Assembly: GCA_945859605.1 (NCBI GenBank)
Contig: OX243822.1
Location: forward strand, 27,279,998 to 27,343,997
Source of the DNA: Lumbricus rubellus
Lineage: Eukaryota > Annelida > Clitellata > Crassiclitellata > Lumbricidae
Length of the DNA: 64,000 bases
Direction: 5' to 3'
Under the pieces are notes generated by a model. That model was given only the letters and a program-made list of their open reading frames with translations. It ran no database searches and had not been told where the DNA came from. The position numbers and the translations under genes are program-made. Below, piece after piece: positions 1 to 9,386 of this stretch; position 1 is the first letter of the stretch; the number at the start of each line of letters is the position of its first letter.

Positions 1-457
1 GTCGTAACCACGATCGCGAATGCAACAATCTGTTTTACAACGAGAATTGTTCGCCGGATTTCATCCCAGCAGTTGATATGAACTTTAAATGATCGCTTGT
101 CTCAACAAAATCGACCATTCTCATCAACTTCTTGCCAAGAATCAAATCGTTTTTATCCGTCTCCTCTGACGTATTTACTATTCGCCAAAATGTCCGTTAA
201 TTCCTCAATTATATCCTTATTTGGTCAGCAATTCTCCGACTGTGTATATGGACGTTATTGCTATGACAACGCGTCGTTATTGAGTTTGACGTTAGATCGC
301 TTACTGTCGAGTTTCTAGGGCTTTAATCGCTAAACTGCGCCAAAACATTTTATAGCGCCTTTATAAATTAGCTAGCTTAACTCTTACCTAGAATTAACAT
401 TAACAATAACATGTAGATTGAATAGTTTAATGGATAAGAGCGTATTAAACCGCTACA
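1..457 (-). repeat. Diverged LTR end related to the Gmr1-like gypsy LTRs
   Basis: The segment ends in CGCTACA at 451-457, the same terminal heptamer as the LTRs at 13812-14843 and 19730-23657. The preceding ~90 bases (CTCTTACCTA, then A/T-rich DNA, then GTTTAAT and a GCG near the end) follow the order of those LTR ends with many changes. Shared words such as CTCTGACGT and ATGACAACG appear further left. Directly after 457 the sequence becomes repeat module A, so 457 is an insertion boundary. It is either a solo LTR or the right LTR of an element lying left of the window. It is much older than the core copies. Similarity was judged by eye. Confidence 0.65.
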
Positions 458-1110
458 AGTACTGACAGTGCCTCTTAACAGTAGCACGAGAGGCGCTATA
501 CAAATCTACACGATGTCAAATAAATCTTATGATTATTTTCTAACGACGTTTACGAATACCTAACAGAAGGATGCTTTAGCTACTGTGGTCACTTGCGGTG
601 CATCATTGGTAAACAGTCGACACTCAATTATTATATGGAAAAGATATATACTTTAAAAGGGTGTCTTAATCACTTCCGATAATTCATCGTCGTCTGGCGG
701 ATGGTTTGAAAAGTGACCCAGCTAACCACAACGCAATCATTCGCCATTTAAAAAAGTATCTGTCTTCAGGTCATCAATAGAAACCGCCCCTGAGGGACGG
801 ATGGCCACGTGAATGCGGCAGTATAGGGTCAGTAACCATGTAGCATACACAGTAATGATTGATGTTCCACATACATGTATACCCCATGCATGGTTAGGAT
901 TTCCTATGCGTATATGTGCATTATTAGTAGGACCATAAACAAACACACGCATTAAGGTTGATCCTCCCCTCCCTCAATGCATGTATTATATAATGATGAT
1001 GTATGACCCTTAAATTTCTTGACTTTTTGGTTCTGGTATCAGTCCCTGCAGTACAATGGGGTGGGGGGGGGGGTGACAAAGGGTACAAAGTATATAATCT
1101 AACCATCTAA
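458..1110. repeat. Repeat module A, first copy
   Basis: This stretch matches 43765-44400 in order and content, with a shorter match at 47570-47850. Shared marks are ACGAGAGGCGCTATA, AAACAGTCGACACT, a TTTAAAAGGGTGTCTTAA motif (~650) and CACGTGAATGCGGCAGTA. It has a G run near 1062-1073. The open frames in it are short and not conserved between copies. I see no gene. Function unknown. Confidence 0.7.
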
Positions 1111-2256
1111 CATTATTCCAATCTACTGCAATGGCTTCTATAGCGTCGTTATTAATTGCACAAAACCTCAATTACGACCGGTTATTTTCTCAATAAAAAC
1201 GAATATCAATTAATCTTATAGATCACAAAACATTGAAAACTCTGGTCAATGAATATAGCGTCAAACATAGACACTGCAACGCCCTTCTTAGACACCTTTT
1301 TAATAGGTGCTTGAACCATTATATAATTTGTTCATTCCTTAAACACACGATTGGTTCACATCAACTAAGATACAATGTCATGTATCTTGAATGACCGATG
1401 TAGACGTAAAGCAGCCTTAGAACTCACAAAGTTAATTACACAAAACAAACTTAAATAGTAAAAATTGTCAACAACTCATTTGGGTGACATCGTTTTTTAG
1501 TGGTATTCTAAAAAACCTTTCCTGTATTCTACGTCTCAACCGGGGTGCGCTGAAGGTTCAATGGTGAGGTGCAGAACTCTCAGCCGAGATGTCGATGGTT
1601 AAAATCTCCAGGGCAGAAATTTGGTTCCAAAGAACTGCTCTCTACTTGCACACCAGCGAACGCAGGCGGTAAGTGTACACTTACCGCACACTAACGGTGG
1701 GAAGATGAGATGGCGAGGGAGAGGACTGGTCACTCACATTCATATGCAGAGGCCAAGAACATAAAGGCTGAGGATCATTACATTATCCATTGTTCAACAG
1801 TGTCTTGTGTGGCGCAAGTCACAACGATAATTAATAGGAACTTCAATATTGAACATCAAATTCAAAATATATAAGCTTATAACTCGAAATTATAATTTTT
1901 AATTACAACAGTTCCAGTCTTTCGCGACGTCCAATGGCTGGAATGGCCGTTGGCGTCACCCTCCTCATTTGTCAAGGTTAGGACTGGCACTACTGATAAC
2001 CGTAGTTTCATATTAGGCGAGGATCCAGAGCTTAACGACCTCTTAAGGCAACAACGGCCTTCAATTTTCTTAGAGCCTTAGACAGAACTCAGCGTTAAAC
2101 GGTTCAGACAAGTCATGTGGAAAAAATAAGACACAACAATCAATGATAATTATATAAGTCTAACAATGGATGGTTGGATATAAAGTCTGACGACAGCTAA
2201 TGATAATACGGGTCATTGTCGTCTACAGTCATTTTGGTTTTGCATTTTACAGCGCT
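1111..2256. repeat. Repeat module B, first copy
   Basis: This matches 44600-46075 and 57540-58830. The order is: ACCGGTTATTTTCTCAATAA, AGACACCTTTTTAATAGGTG (~1285), a tRNA-like SINE head (~1551), GATGAGATGGCGAGG, AACTTCAATATTGAAC, then CACCCTCCTCATTTGTCAAG with GGACTGGCACTACTGATA (~1957). No reading frame is preserved across copies. The same order appears, with an extra LINE-tail insertion, in module D, so B and D share an ancestor. Confidence 0.7.
1551..1640 (+). repeat. tRNA-derived SINE head inside module B
   Basis: A box A-like stretch (GGTTCAATGGTGAGG) is followed by a box B-like GATGGTTAAAATCTCC. The related copies at 45088, 58011, 4155, 53775, 56717 and 63219 keep a better box B (GGTTCAAATCC or GGTTCAACTCC). 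All sit at the matching place in module B or D, so they were multiplied with the module. This copy has a damaged box B and cannot be a working tRNA gene. Confidence 0.55.
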
Positions 2257-2370
2257 AACACCTTAAAAATGTTGTCAGGAGATGCGATAAATTCAGCAGA
2301 CGCGTTACGTTTGTAATCGGTCTAACGTAAACAAATCGCAACGTTTGCAGAACGTTTTAAAGGTGTCTAA
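2257..2370. repeat. ACACCTT / AAGGTGT dyad
   Basis: A minus-oriented AACACCTTAAAAATGTTGTC block is followed ~100 bases later by its inverse, AACGTTTTAAAGGTGTC. The same pairing and spacing occur at 54835/54935 and 58830/58935. At 48230/50261 a LINE inserted between the two halves. It is a conserved dyad of unknown role. Confidence 0.6.
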
Positions 2371-2439
2371 CGTGTCTTACGCATTGTTTCAAAGCATAAC
2401 CCAACAAGAAATCTAAAGAGATTAGAGGAAAGTGACAGG

Positions 2440-2800
2440 AGATAATATTATAGGCAGACGTTAAGAATTTCAAGGCTGGCAATGGAAACAAAAGGAACCA
2501 ATTGGTGTATAAAGCGTCAGCTGTCAAGCAACACTTAAAAAAAGGATGTTGAACGACTTTTGTCGCATTATGAAGAAATGTGGAGAATGTTTGAGGGAAG
2601 AGATAGTAACTAAAAGTGCAGAGTACAACAGCTGGATCGAGAACGCGTGGAAAACACGGAACAACCTGGATCGAAAGCGCAATGTCTTGGATAGTTTTAA
2701 CTTTGATTCCACTACTGAGGAGGACAGAGGAAAGATGAACCTGGAGACAGACAGTTCAGGGTACGGTCAACCGTATATACTTCGGATCGAGACAAGACAA
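2440..2800 (+). pseudogene. LINE 3' coding-end remnant
   Basis: Translated in shifting frames, this reads as the C-terminal tail of a non-LTR retrotransposon polyprotein. It has an LRIS-x-LAMET-like stretch, then a decayed FGH motif with KKCGECL, then an SRTRGK...TTWIES stretch and RRTEER. This order (LRISW, FGHxMR, RGRPRTTW, W..T) is typical of the region after the RT domain in several LINE clades. Here it is split between frames and carries stops. The best frame remnant is an ORF at 2546-2875. The same remnant recurs about ten times in the window, most completely at 55015-55345. Confidence 0.6.
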
Positions 2801-2857
2801 GAGGACCAGGATAATGATCAATCGACCTCCTGCATGTGGTACAGAATAACTGATACT

Positions 2858-3115
2858 CTAGCTGCAGCGACGTGAAACGTTGTTTGACGAATGGATGGAA
2901 CGAAAGTTTAAATTCAGCAACAGTCTCTCCAGAAGCTCCTCCTCTCTTCTCAGCGTCCATGCTTCTGCTCCATAAATCACCACAGGTCTTATCATTGTCT
3001 GTTTTATCTTTCCTTTGAGGAGAACCGTGATTTTAGGGACACGCAATACACCGGGTAGTTCCATCCACTTCTGCTGATTTTATCCTGTGTTTGGCATCCT
3101 GCTAGCATCCCCATT
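2858..3115 (-). pseudogene. LINE reverse transcriptase C-terminal fragment, inverted
   Basis: A 68-codon frame on the minus strand contains KITVLLKGKI followed by MIRPVVIYGAEAWTLRREEE. This is the post-catalytic part of many LINE reverse transcriptases (consensus of the type K-T-x-RP-x-x-YG-x-E-x-W). It lies head-on to the plus-strand tail at 2440-2800, although in a normal LINE the two would be collinear. The same inverted pair occurs at 55015-55690, so the rearrangement predates module duplication. It has no catalytic YADD box and is a dead fragment. Confidence 0.65.
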
Positions 3116-4594
3116 TAACATCCATTATTGACACAAACGCCAAATTTAGTAAAGCTTTGTACATGTGTCAAGAACCGTTTATTATTATTGCATAGTTGCC
3201 ATAGCAACATCTTGCGGCCACTAAGCGCCGAACTACACATGCGAGATTGCCGCAAAATCCTATCGTCGATTTAAAGGCAATTGTTAATTATTATAGCATC
3301 GTAAGACAGCGTTTCAGAGGTGTCTAAGATGATCACTATTGCTGAATGTTTAATGAAAACTCGTGACCGATCCTGTGATACAGTAACAGACCGCAAACAT
3401 AAAACTTACTTCGTTAGCAGAGGGTCAAAGTGATGCTCACAATTGCTGGCTATATAGTTGCTCTATAACGGCACGGTGTCATAACCAAGTCTCGCCCTCC
3501 TCGTTCTTTCGGTTTGGGACTGGCACTGCTAAAATAGAGCTCACTCTTTTGCTTCACTTATAAGATGAATATCGCACCTTCAAATTGTGCATTTATTTTT
3601 AACAGCTCTCGTCGTTCTCAGCCGCACAGCACTGAGAGTGACACTGAATAGTCATATGAGAGGCGCCATATAAATCTATAAATAAATATGGTGTCTATGA
3701 TAATTGTTCAAATATATCTTTTGTTTTCCAAAGAAGTTTAAGACTATTTAGTATTTTGTATCATCTTGGTTGGACTTGGAGCGCCTCTGAGCAACTTTCT
3801 TCAAAAGGCGCTATATAAATTCTTGAAATGAATGAATGAATAGTTCACAAAACAATGAACTCTGGTCGCTTAATGGCGTCACACATGGACACCGAAATGT
3901 TTTCCTTAAACACCTTTTTAATATCTATAAGATCGATTTTATAAATACTTATCGTGTTGCTCCGATGCATATCCCATCGGCGATACATCTTCAATGAGTG
4001 GTAGGCGCAAAACGACCGTGGAACTCGCAAGATTAAACAAAACAATAGAATTTTTTTTATTCACCATTGTCAGAAACAGGCGACACACACTTGGGTGCCA
4101 TCGTGTTTTTCTCCGACATTCCAAAAGGCTCTTTCATCCATTCTACGCTTTAACCGGGGTGCGCTATTAGGGTCTTGTGTAAGAGATGCTGGTTCAACTC
4201 CCGACCAGGGCAGAAATTTGGTTTAAAAGAACTGATCCTACGCCGTGTACCACAGCTAGTAATGATGCAAGTCGACCAATAAATGGATGGATGGATTTAA
4301 AGTTTGGCGAAAATAGCTTGCGATAATACAGGTCGCTGTCGTTGACAAGAATTTGCTTGGTATTTATCAGCTCTGTAACACCTTTAAAACGTGTTCAGAA
4401 TACGCAATAAATTCAGCAGACATTTAATTATCATCGTTCATTGATCAGTTTATGGATGTCAAGTAAACATAATGTAATGGATCAACAAAAGGTCCGAAGA
4501 GATAATGGAAAATGAAATGACTGAGGCAAATATAACAAAAATTTAAGGGATGACTAGGGAAACAAAGAAACGGGGTCTTGAAAAAATCGGCGCA
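3116..4594. repeat. Repeat module D, first copy
   Basis: This matches 52872-54155, 55690-56880 and 62640-63695. In order it has GCGTTTCAGAGGTGTCTAAG (~3312), CTCGCCCTCCTCGTTC with GGGACTGGCACTGCTAAA (~3492), an L2-like tail (3765-3842), AAACACCTTTTTAATA (~3912), a tRNA-like head (~4155-4240), ATGGATGGATTTAAAG and AACACCTTTAAAACGTG (~4378). I see no protein gene. Confidence 0.7.
3765..3842 (+). repeat. LINE/SINE 3' tail of L2 type
   Basis: GAGCGCCTCTGAG and GGCGCTATATAAAT enclose a short spacer and end in TGAAATGAATGAATGAATAG. Tails of the form GCGC...GGCGCTATATAAAT plus a tetranucleotide repeat are known for L2/CR1-like LINEs and the SINEs they mobilise. Sister copies lie near 40215-40285, 42258-42340, 56300-56375 and 62825-62900. 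Module B lacks it at the matching place, so it inserted into the D lineage. Confidence 0.6.
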
Positions 4595-4880
4595 TACAGG
4601 GCAGCTCAATAGAAAAAAATGTCCCACCGGATAAGATGCATTATCTTCGAAAATTATCCATTTTGCAAGGGGAATGAATTTCCAACAATCCCTGAAAGTT
4701 TTACCTTTTTCATGTTTGCAGAAGCTACAGCTGTTTATACTTTCGAATCCGTTTTTTCGCTCAAATTTCCGCAGAAATATGAGCGCCATTTGTTGATTTT
4801 CATGTCGGATATTTTGTCTTTTCAGTACGACCTCAGAATTCCGTTTTACAGTTTATTGTAAAGTATGATTGTAGTGTCCA
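4595..4880 (+). repeat. Repeat module E, first copy
   Basis: The stretch starts CATACAGGGCAGCTCAAT and runs through CCCACCGGATAAGATGC to CGTTTTACAG. It recurs at 54155-54416 and 63695-63960 with high similarity. Its start (ACAGGGTGGCTCAATAAAAA in the sister copy) resembles the ends of some DNA transposons, but I found no matching second end. Overlapping 80- and 114-codon frames on opposite strands are probably chance, because no product is recognisable. Confidence 0.5.
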
Positions 4881-5332
4881 CTCTCTGCTTCAACACGAGC
4901 TCGAATTCACCTACAATGAGCACACTTATCGTAAACTGACTGTGGTAAGATAAGACGGCGAGGGGAGGTCTGATCACCCGCTTCATATCCCGAGGCTAAG
5001 AACATGAAGACGTCCAGAGGGATCATTACATTGTTCGTTGCTTAACAGAATCTTGTGGCCTATATCAGATAGGAACAAGCGACATCTAGAGTCCTAGAGG
5101 AACTTCAATATTGAACGTAAAATTCAAAATATGTAACTCGAAATTATATTAGTTAAAACAGTTCCATTGTTTTGCGATGTCCAATGTCTGTGATAGCCGC
5201 TGACGTGACCCTCCTCATTTATCAAGGCTGGTACTGGCACTGCTGAGTGCGTCCGATTTTTATTTAATAAAGATAGATCCCGAGTTTAACGATAGATCAT
5301 TAAGCAACAGCGCCCGATTATCAACGTAGTTC
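4881..5332. repeat. Module B-like distal part
   Basis: This matches the second half of module B (about 1640-2010): GATAAGACGGCGAGGGG, GGATCATTACATT, AACTTCAATATTGAACG, then CGTGACCCTCCTCATTTATC and TACTGGCACTGCTGAG. It probably completes the unit begun by module D. No gene seen. Confidence 0.55.
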
Positions 5333-6210
5333 GTGAAAAAAGTGCATCTTTTGAATTTATAGCCACTCATAGACACGTTTTAAAGGTGTCTAAGGTGTCT
5401 TGAGTTGAGAGGGGTAGAAGTCAGGGTTGAGAACAATATTATGTTGTATTGTATTTATGCATTTAAATAGAGCATCTGGCAGAATGACCATTCAGAGGCG
5501 TTCTCAGTACGAAAACTCCAGCGAAAAAAAGTTTTAAAGAATGAGAGACTCTTAAGGAAAAGCTAGTCATTAGTTTAGCCCGTAGTACGGTAGGTAGGCC
5601 ATTCCAAATGGAGGGATCAATGCTAAAAACAAACGCCCGATGTTGGACAAGAGCAGTCTTAGGCGGGAGCAGAGATCAACAGATTTGATATAGCCCCCAC
5701 TATGCCATGAAGCCGCTCTACTAGACTCAACTTTTCAATGACGCAGAGGGATAATATATGGAGCTCATTGTCTCAAAACAACATTAGAATGGCTGCAGTT
5801 CCAGTGCTCCGCGATGCACAATGGCTGTCATGGCCGTTGAAGTCACCCTCCTCATTTATCAAGGCTTGGTACTGGCACTTCTGAGAGCGGCCGATTTTTA
5901 TTTTAATAAGACTATTATATATCCCGATTTCTTCGATTTATTATTTATAAGCGACAACGCACAATAGTCATTGGAAGTCTAACAGTATGGATGGATCCGA
6001 TTTGACCAGGGTCTATGACAACAGAGGCCGTTACCCTGGACAGAAATTCGCTCGGCATATTACAGCACTTATGAGCAAGGTACTAGTCGAACAGTAGAGT
6101 TTTTCTGCTGAATTTTAGCATCCATTAAACGCGTTTTAAAGGTGTGTAAGGCGTGTTGCGTTTGAGAGGTACAGTGGGTCACCAAAACTATGATGAATAT
6201 TATAAATGAA
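5333..6210. repeat. Repeat module G, copy 1
   Basis: This matches 7933-8640 over most of its length, at a distance of ~2.6 kb. Shared marks are TTTATAGCCACTCATAGACA, TTTTAAAGGTGTCTAAGGTG (~5375), CATTCAGAGGCGTTCTCAGT, TTAGTTTAGCCCGTAGTACG, CCCCCACTATGCCATGAAGC and GTCACCCTCCTCATTTATCA (~5850). A shorter relative of its middle part lies at 6430-6700 and within the tandem unit at 10300-10560. No gene seen. Confidence 0.65.
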
Positions 6211-6224
6211 TTCAAAATAAAAGC

Positions 6225-6470
6225 ATTGAGGCAGATAGGCTACTAAGAATTTCATGGATGGCAAAGAAAACAAACGAATGAAACAACTCTGGACAGAGCG
6301 ACAGCTGTTAATAAAGCAACATTGAAACAAGAAGATTGAAATACTTTGGTCGCCTTGTGAGGAAGTGGCTATACTCCTTGGAAAAATTATAATGCAGGGT
6401 ACAACTGTTACAGATGGATGTGGAGATTGAGTGGCCACGGACAACCAGGACTGAGAACATATTGTGTTGT
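6225..6470 (+). pseudogene. LINE 3' coding-end remnant
   Basis: In one frame the start reads LLRISWMAKKTNE, a good match to the LRISW-x-TNEW block after LINE RT domains. Further on, other frames give LKYFGRLVRK and EKIIMQGTT. Frameshifts separate these blocks. The 127-codon minus-strand frame over the same DNA is a shadow. Confidence 0.6.
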
Positions 6471-7014
6471 ATTGTAGTGCATCTATGCATTTATATAGAA
6501 CTTCTGGCAGAATGACCATTCATAGGCGTTCTCAGGGTAAAGAAAATTAATGTTTTTAAAGAGCGAGAAACTGATAAAGAAAAAAAAACTAGTCATTAGT
6601 TTAGCCCGTGAGGTAGTAGCCTACGGGAGTAATGCCATTTCAAATGGATGGACCAATCACAGCAAACACCCGATGTTGGACAAGATCAGTTCTAGAATTA
6701 AAAAAGTTTAACCGATTAGCAGAACCCACTGAGCAAGATGTAAATAAATTTAAAAAAACTAGTCATTGGTTTAGCCCGTGGAGTAGCAAACACCTTTAAA
6801 ACTTTGTAAGAACATGCAATAAATTCAGCAAACGATGGATAGTTATTGATTGAAAAACGACTAAGGTATGAACCAAGTCATATGGAGCTACAAGTGTATC
6901 ATAATATCTGATGAGATAATGAAAATAAGATGGACTGAGGCAGAAACTAAGAATTTCAAATATGGCAATGGAAACCAACGAATGGTGTCTTGGACATAAT
7001 TATCAGCGTATAAG
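6471..7014. repeat. Module G middle part and second short LINE remnant
   Basis: 6471-6700 repeats the GGCGTTCTCAG...GTTTAGCCCGTG...CCGATGTTGGACAAGA order of module G. 6740-6840 holds AACACCTTTAAAAC. 6925-6995 again reads [13 protein letters not shown] in one frame, another copy of the LINE block. Nothing intact. Confidence 0.5.
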
Positions 7015-7178
7015 ATGGATGAATCGATGGATGGATAGATGGATGGATAGATGTATGAATGGATGGATAGATGGATGGATGGACTGGCGGACGGACGGAC
7101 AGACGGATGGATGGATGGACGGACGGACGGATGGATGGACGGACGGATAGATGGATGGATGGATGGATGAATCGATCG
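7015..7178. repeat. ATGG/GACGG simple repeat
   Basis: This is a run of GATGGATG, GATAGATG and GGACGGAC tetramers. Short ATGGATGG runs occur at the matching place in other modules (~4285, 40977, 54745, 58642), so this is an expanded version of a module feature. Frames reading WMDRWMD or its reverse are repeat artefacts. Confidence 0.85.
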
Positions 7179-7441
7179 ATATAAAGTTTGACGACAGCTT
7201 ATGACAATTACAGGTCGTTGCCGTCGACAGGAATTTATTTGACATATTTTTTCAGTTAGTTTAATTCAGTTTAACGTCACTGTGTGATAGCAAAGATCGT
7301 TAGCGACGCCTCCGCCTTATCCAGGCAAGTGGAACTGCATGGCACTGGCAGAGTGCAGTGCATCCAGTTGGAAAGTTATTTTGGCATTTAGCAGTTCCCA
7401 CACCTTTAAAAAGAGAAAAGCACAAAGGAATCCATATTACA

Positions 7442-7443
<2 letters not shown>
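7179..7443. repeat. Module fragment
   Basis: TTTGACGACAGCTTATGA, CGTCGACAGGAATTT, GCGACGCCTCCGCCTTATCC and CACACCTTTAAAAAGAG are decayed module words. No gene. Confidence 0.5.

Positions 7444-7504
<61 letters not shown>
7444..7504. repeat. (TA)n microsatellite
   Basis: About 30 uninterrupted TA dinucleotides lie directly before a LINE coding remnant. Confidence 0.97.
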
Positions 7505-7506
<2 letters not shown>

Positions 7507-7788
7507 ACAGTCAAGAGGGAGTATGTCATTGGGATAGAGAGCGGCAAGGCAGAAGATGGCGTTCTTTGGACACGTGATGCGAGCAAACAGCTTGGAAAAG
7601 GAGATGATACTGGCCTGCGGAGAGGGAAAAAGGAGAAGAGGACGCCCAAGAAGGAGGTGGATGGAGGATATACACGAGAGAACGAAGATGAACTTGGAAG
7701 AACTGAGAGACGCGACGGAAGATCGTAATACGTGGAGAACGTTGATTATAGCGGTCGCTAGGATTCAAAGAATCGACGGCACGAGGTG
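7505..7788 (+). pseudogene. LINE polyprotein C-terminus, fairly recent
   Basis: The 77-codon frame at 7556-7789 reads MAFFGHVMRAN, then KRRRGRPRRRWMEDI, then RDATEDRNTWRTLI and a stop. This is the canonical C-terminal end of many LINE polyproteins (FGHVMR, GKRxRGRPRxRW, DRxxWR). It lacks the RT and endonuclease domains, so it is a heavily 5'-truncated insertion. It is less decayed than the ten or so other LINE tails here and differs in sequence from them, so it belongs to a different family. The (TA)n run marks its left border. Module DNA (AAGGTGACACCTTTAAAA) resumes on its right. Confidence 0.7.
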
Positions 7789-8645
7789 ACAAGGTGACAC
7801 CTTTAAAATGTTTTCATAGATGCGTTAAATTCAGCAGATACGAATGAACCTTACTCCGGAAGCGTTCTTGGGGTGTCTCACTATAAGTTATGGCTGCAAA
7901 GGATGGACCAACCAGAGATCTGATAAGATAAGGAAAAAAGTGCTTCTTTTGAATTTATAGCCACTCATAGACATGTTTTAAAGGTGTCTAAGGTGTCTTG
8001 AGTTGAGAGGGATGGAAGCCAGGACTGAGAACAATATTGTGTTGTATTGTATCTATACTTTTATATAGAGCATCTGGAGGAATGATCATTCAAAGGCGTT
8101 CTCAGTACGAAAACTCCAGCGAGAAAAAATGTTTTAAAGAATGAGAGACTGATAAGCTAGTCATTAGTTTAGCCCGTAGTACGGGAGGTAGGCCATCCCA
8201 AATGGAGGGACCAATGCCAAAAACAAACGCCAGATGTTGGGCAAGAGCAGTTCTAGGCTGGGAGCAGAGATCAACAAATTTGATATAGCCCCCACTATGC
8301 CATGAAGCTGCTCTACTAGACTCAACTTCACAATGACGCAGAGGGATAATTTACGGCGCTCATTGTCTCAAAACAACATGTTAGAGTGCTACGCGAAGTT
8401 CAATGGCTGTCATGGGCGTTGACGTGACCCTCCTCATTTATCAAGGCTTGGTACTGGCTCTTCTGAGAGCGGCCGATTTTTATTTTTAAAAGACTATACG
8501 TAGATCTCGAATTCTACGATTTTATTATTATAATTGAACGGTTGTTAGTGAAAGTCGAACAATGTAGTGCTTATGTTAAATTTATAGCATCCTTTAAACA
8601 CGTTTTAAAGGTTTCTAAAGTGTCGCGCGGTTGAGCAAAACTCTG
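7789..8645. repeat. Module dyad and module G, copy 2
   Basis: GACACCTTTAAAATG (~7797) is followed at ~7975 by TTTTAAAGGTGTCTAAGGTG. 7933-8640 then repeats 5333-6160 almost word for word, including GCCCCCACTATGCCATGAAG and GTGACCCTCCTCATTTATCA (~8425). No gene. Confidence 0.65.
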
Positions 8646-8689
8646 ATAAAAAATCAGATGAAAATCATAAATGTATTCGAAATAAAAGC

Positions 8690-8925
8690 ACTGAGGCAGA
8701 TAGGTTACTAAGAATTTCATGGATGGCAAAGAAAACCAACGAATGGAATAAGTCGGGACAGAGCGAGAGCTGCTAAGCAACATTAAACAAGGAAGTTGAA
8801 ATATTTTGGTCGCCTTGGGAGGAAAGTGGATATACTATTAAATTTGAAGAAATATAATTCACTGCAGGGTACAATAGTTGGATCGAGATTGGGTGACCAC
8901 GGGCAACCAGGACTGATAACATATT
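8690..8925 (+). pseudogene. LINE 3' coding-end remnant
   Basis: GAGGCAGATAGGTTACTAAG encodes the start of an LLRISWMAKKTNEW block in one frame. TTGAAATATTTTGGTCGCC (LKYFGRL) and ATTCACTGCAGGGTACAATA follow in other frames. It is the pair of the remnant at 6225-6470 and was duplicated with module G. Confidence 0.55.
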
Positions 8926-9224
8926 GCGTTATATTGTATTGTCTCTATTGATTTATATAGAGCCTCTGGTTCCAAGGCTATTTTAAAGGAATTTTTAGAA
9001 CTACACAACCACTTCTATTGTGTTCAATTCGTTCACGGTATAATTTTCCCAATCGGATGACAATGACCCTTTTCTGCTATTTTTAACTGCTCTAAAGACC
9101 TTCTACAACTGCACAAATGCATTTAGAATCGCTCATTTTGTCAACCCTATAGCTAAAATATTAAGTGGTTGATAATTCCTTTTCTATTGAGACTAATGTC
9201 TGTGGGGCTGAAGTTGGGGAGAGG
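8926..9224. other. No recognisable feature
   Basis: A/T-rich DNA. I see no conserved module words, coding frame or terminal repeats here. Confidence 0.6.
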
Positions 9225-9386
9225 TGGCTAATGTCCGTTCCCCGCCTTCATCGCAGACAATTGTGGGTGAGCAACTTGCCCAAGGTCGCTTCGCAGTGGC
9301 TTGAGGTTGATTCGAATCTGCGACCTTCAGGCAAAGGACGCCGTAGCCTACTTAACGCTACAACACTGCGTCCCCGCCATAATTAT
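9225..9386 (-). repeat. tRNA-derived SINE
   Basis: On the minus strand the head reads TAGCGTTAAGTAGG (weak box A), then GCAGATTCGAATCAACC (box B-like GATTCGAATC), then GACCTTGGGCAAGTTGCTC and CACAATTGTC, then an ACGGACATTAGCC tail. The ACCTTGGGCAAGT linker is also found in the SINEs at 22375, 53086 and 60146. Similar copies start at 10975 and 12672. Confidence 0.65.

Noticed and set aside
2257..2370. Integron attC-like recombination site
   Set aside because: The dyad spacing is suggestive, but the core triplets and gene-cassette context are missing and the DNA is eukaryotic.
2546..2875. 109-codon frame as a host gene
   Set aside because: It lies within a LINE tail remnant. The recognisable blocks fall in other frames.
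6136..6519. 127-codon minus-strand frame as a gene
   Set aside because: It runs antisense through a LINE remnant and is not open in the paired copy at 8571-8783 beyond a short stretch.
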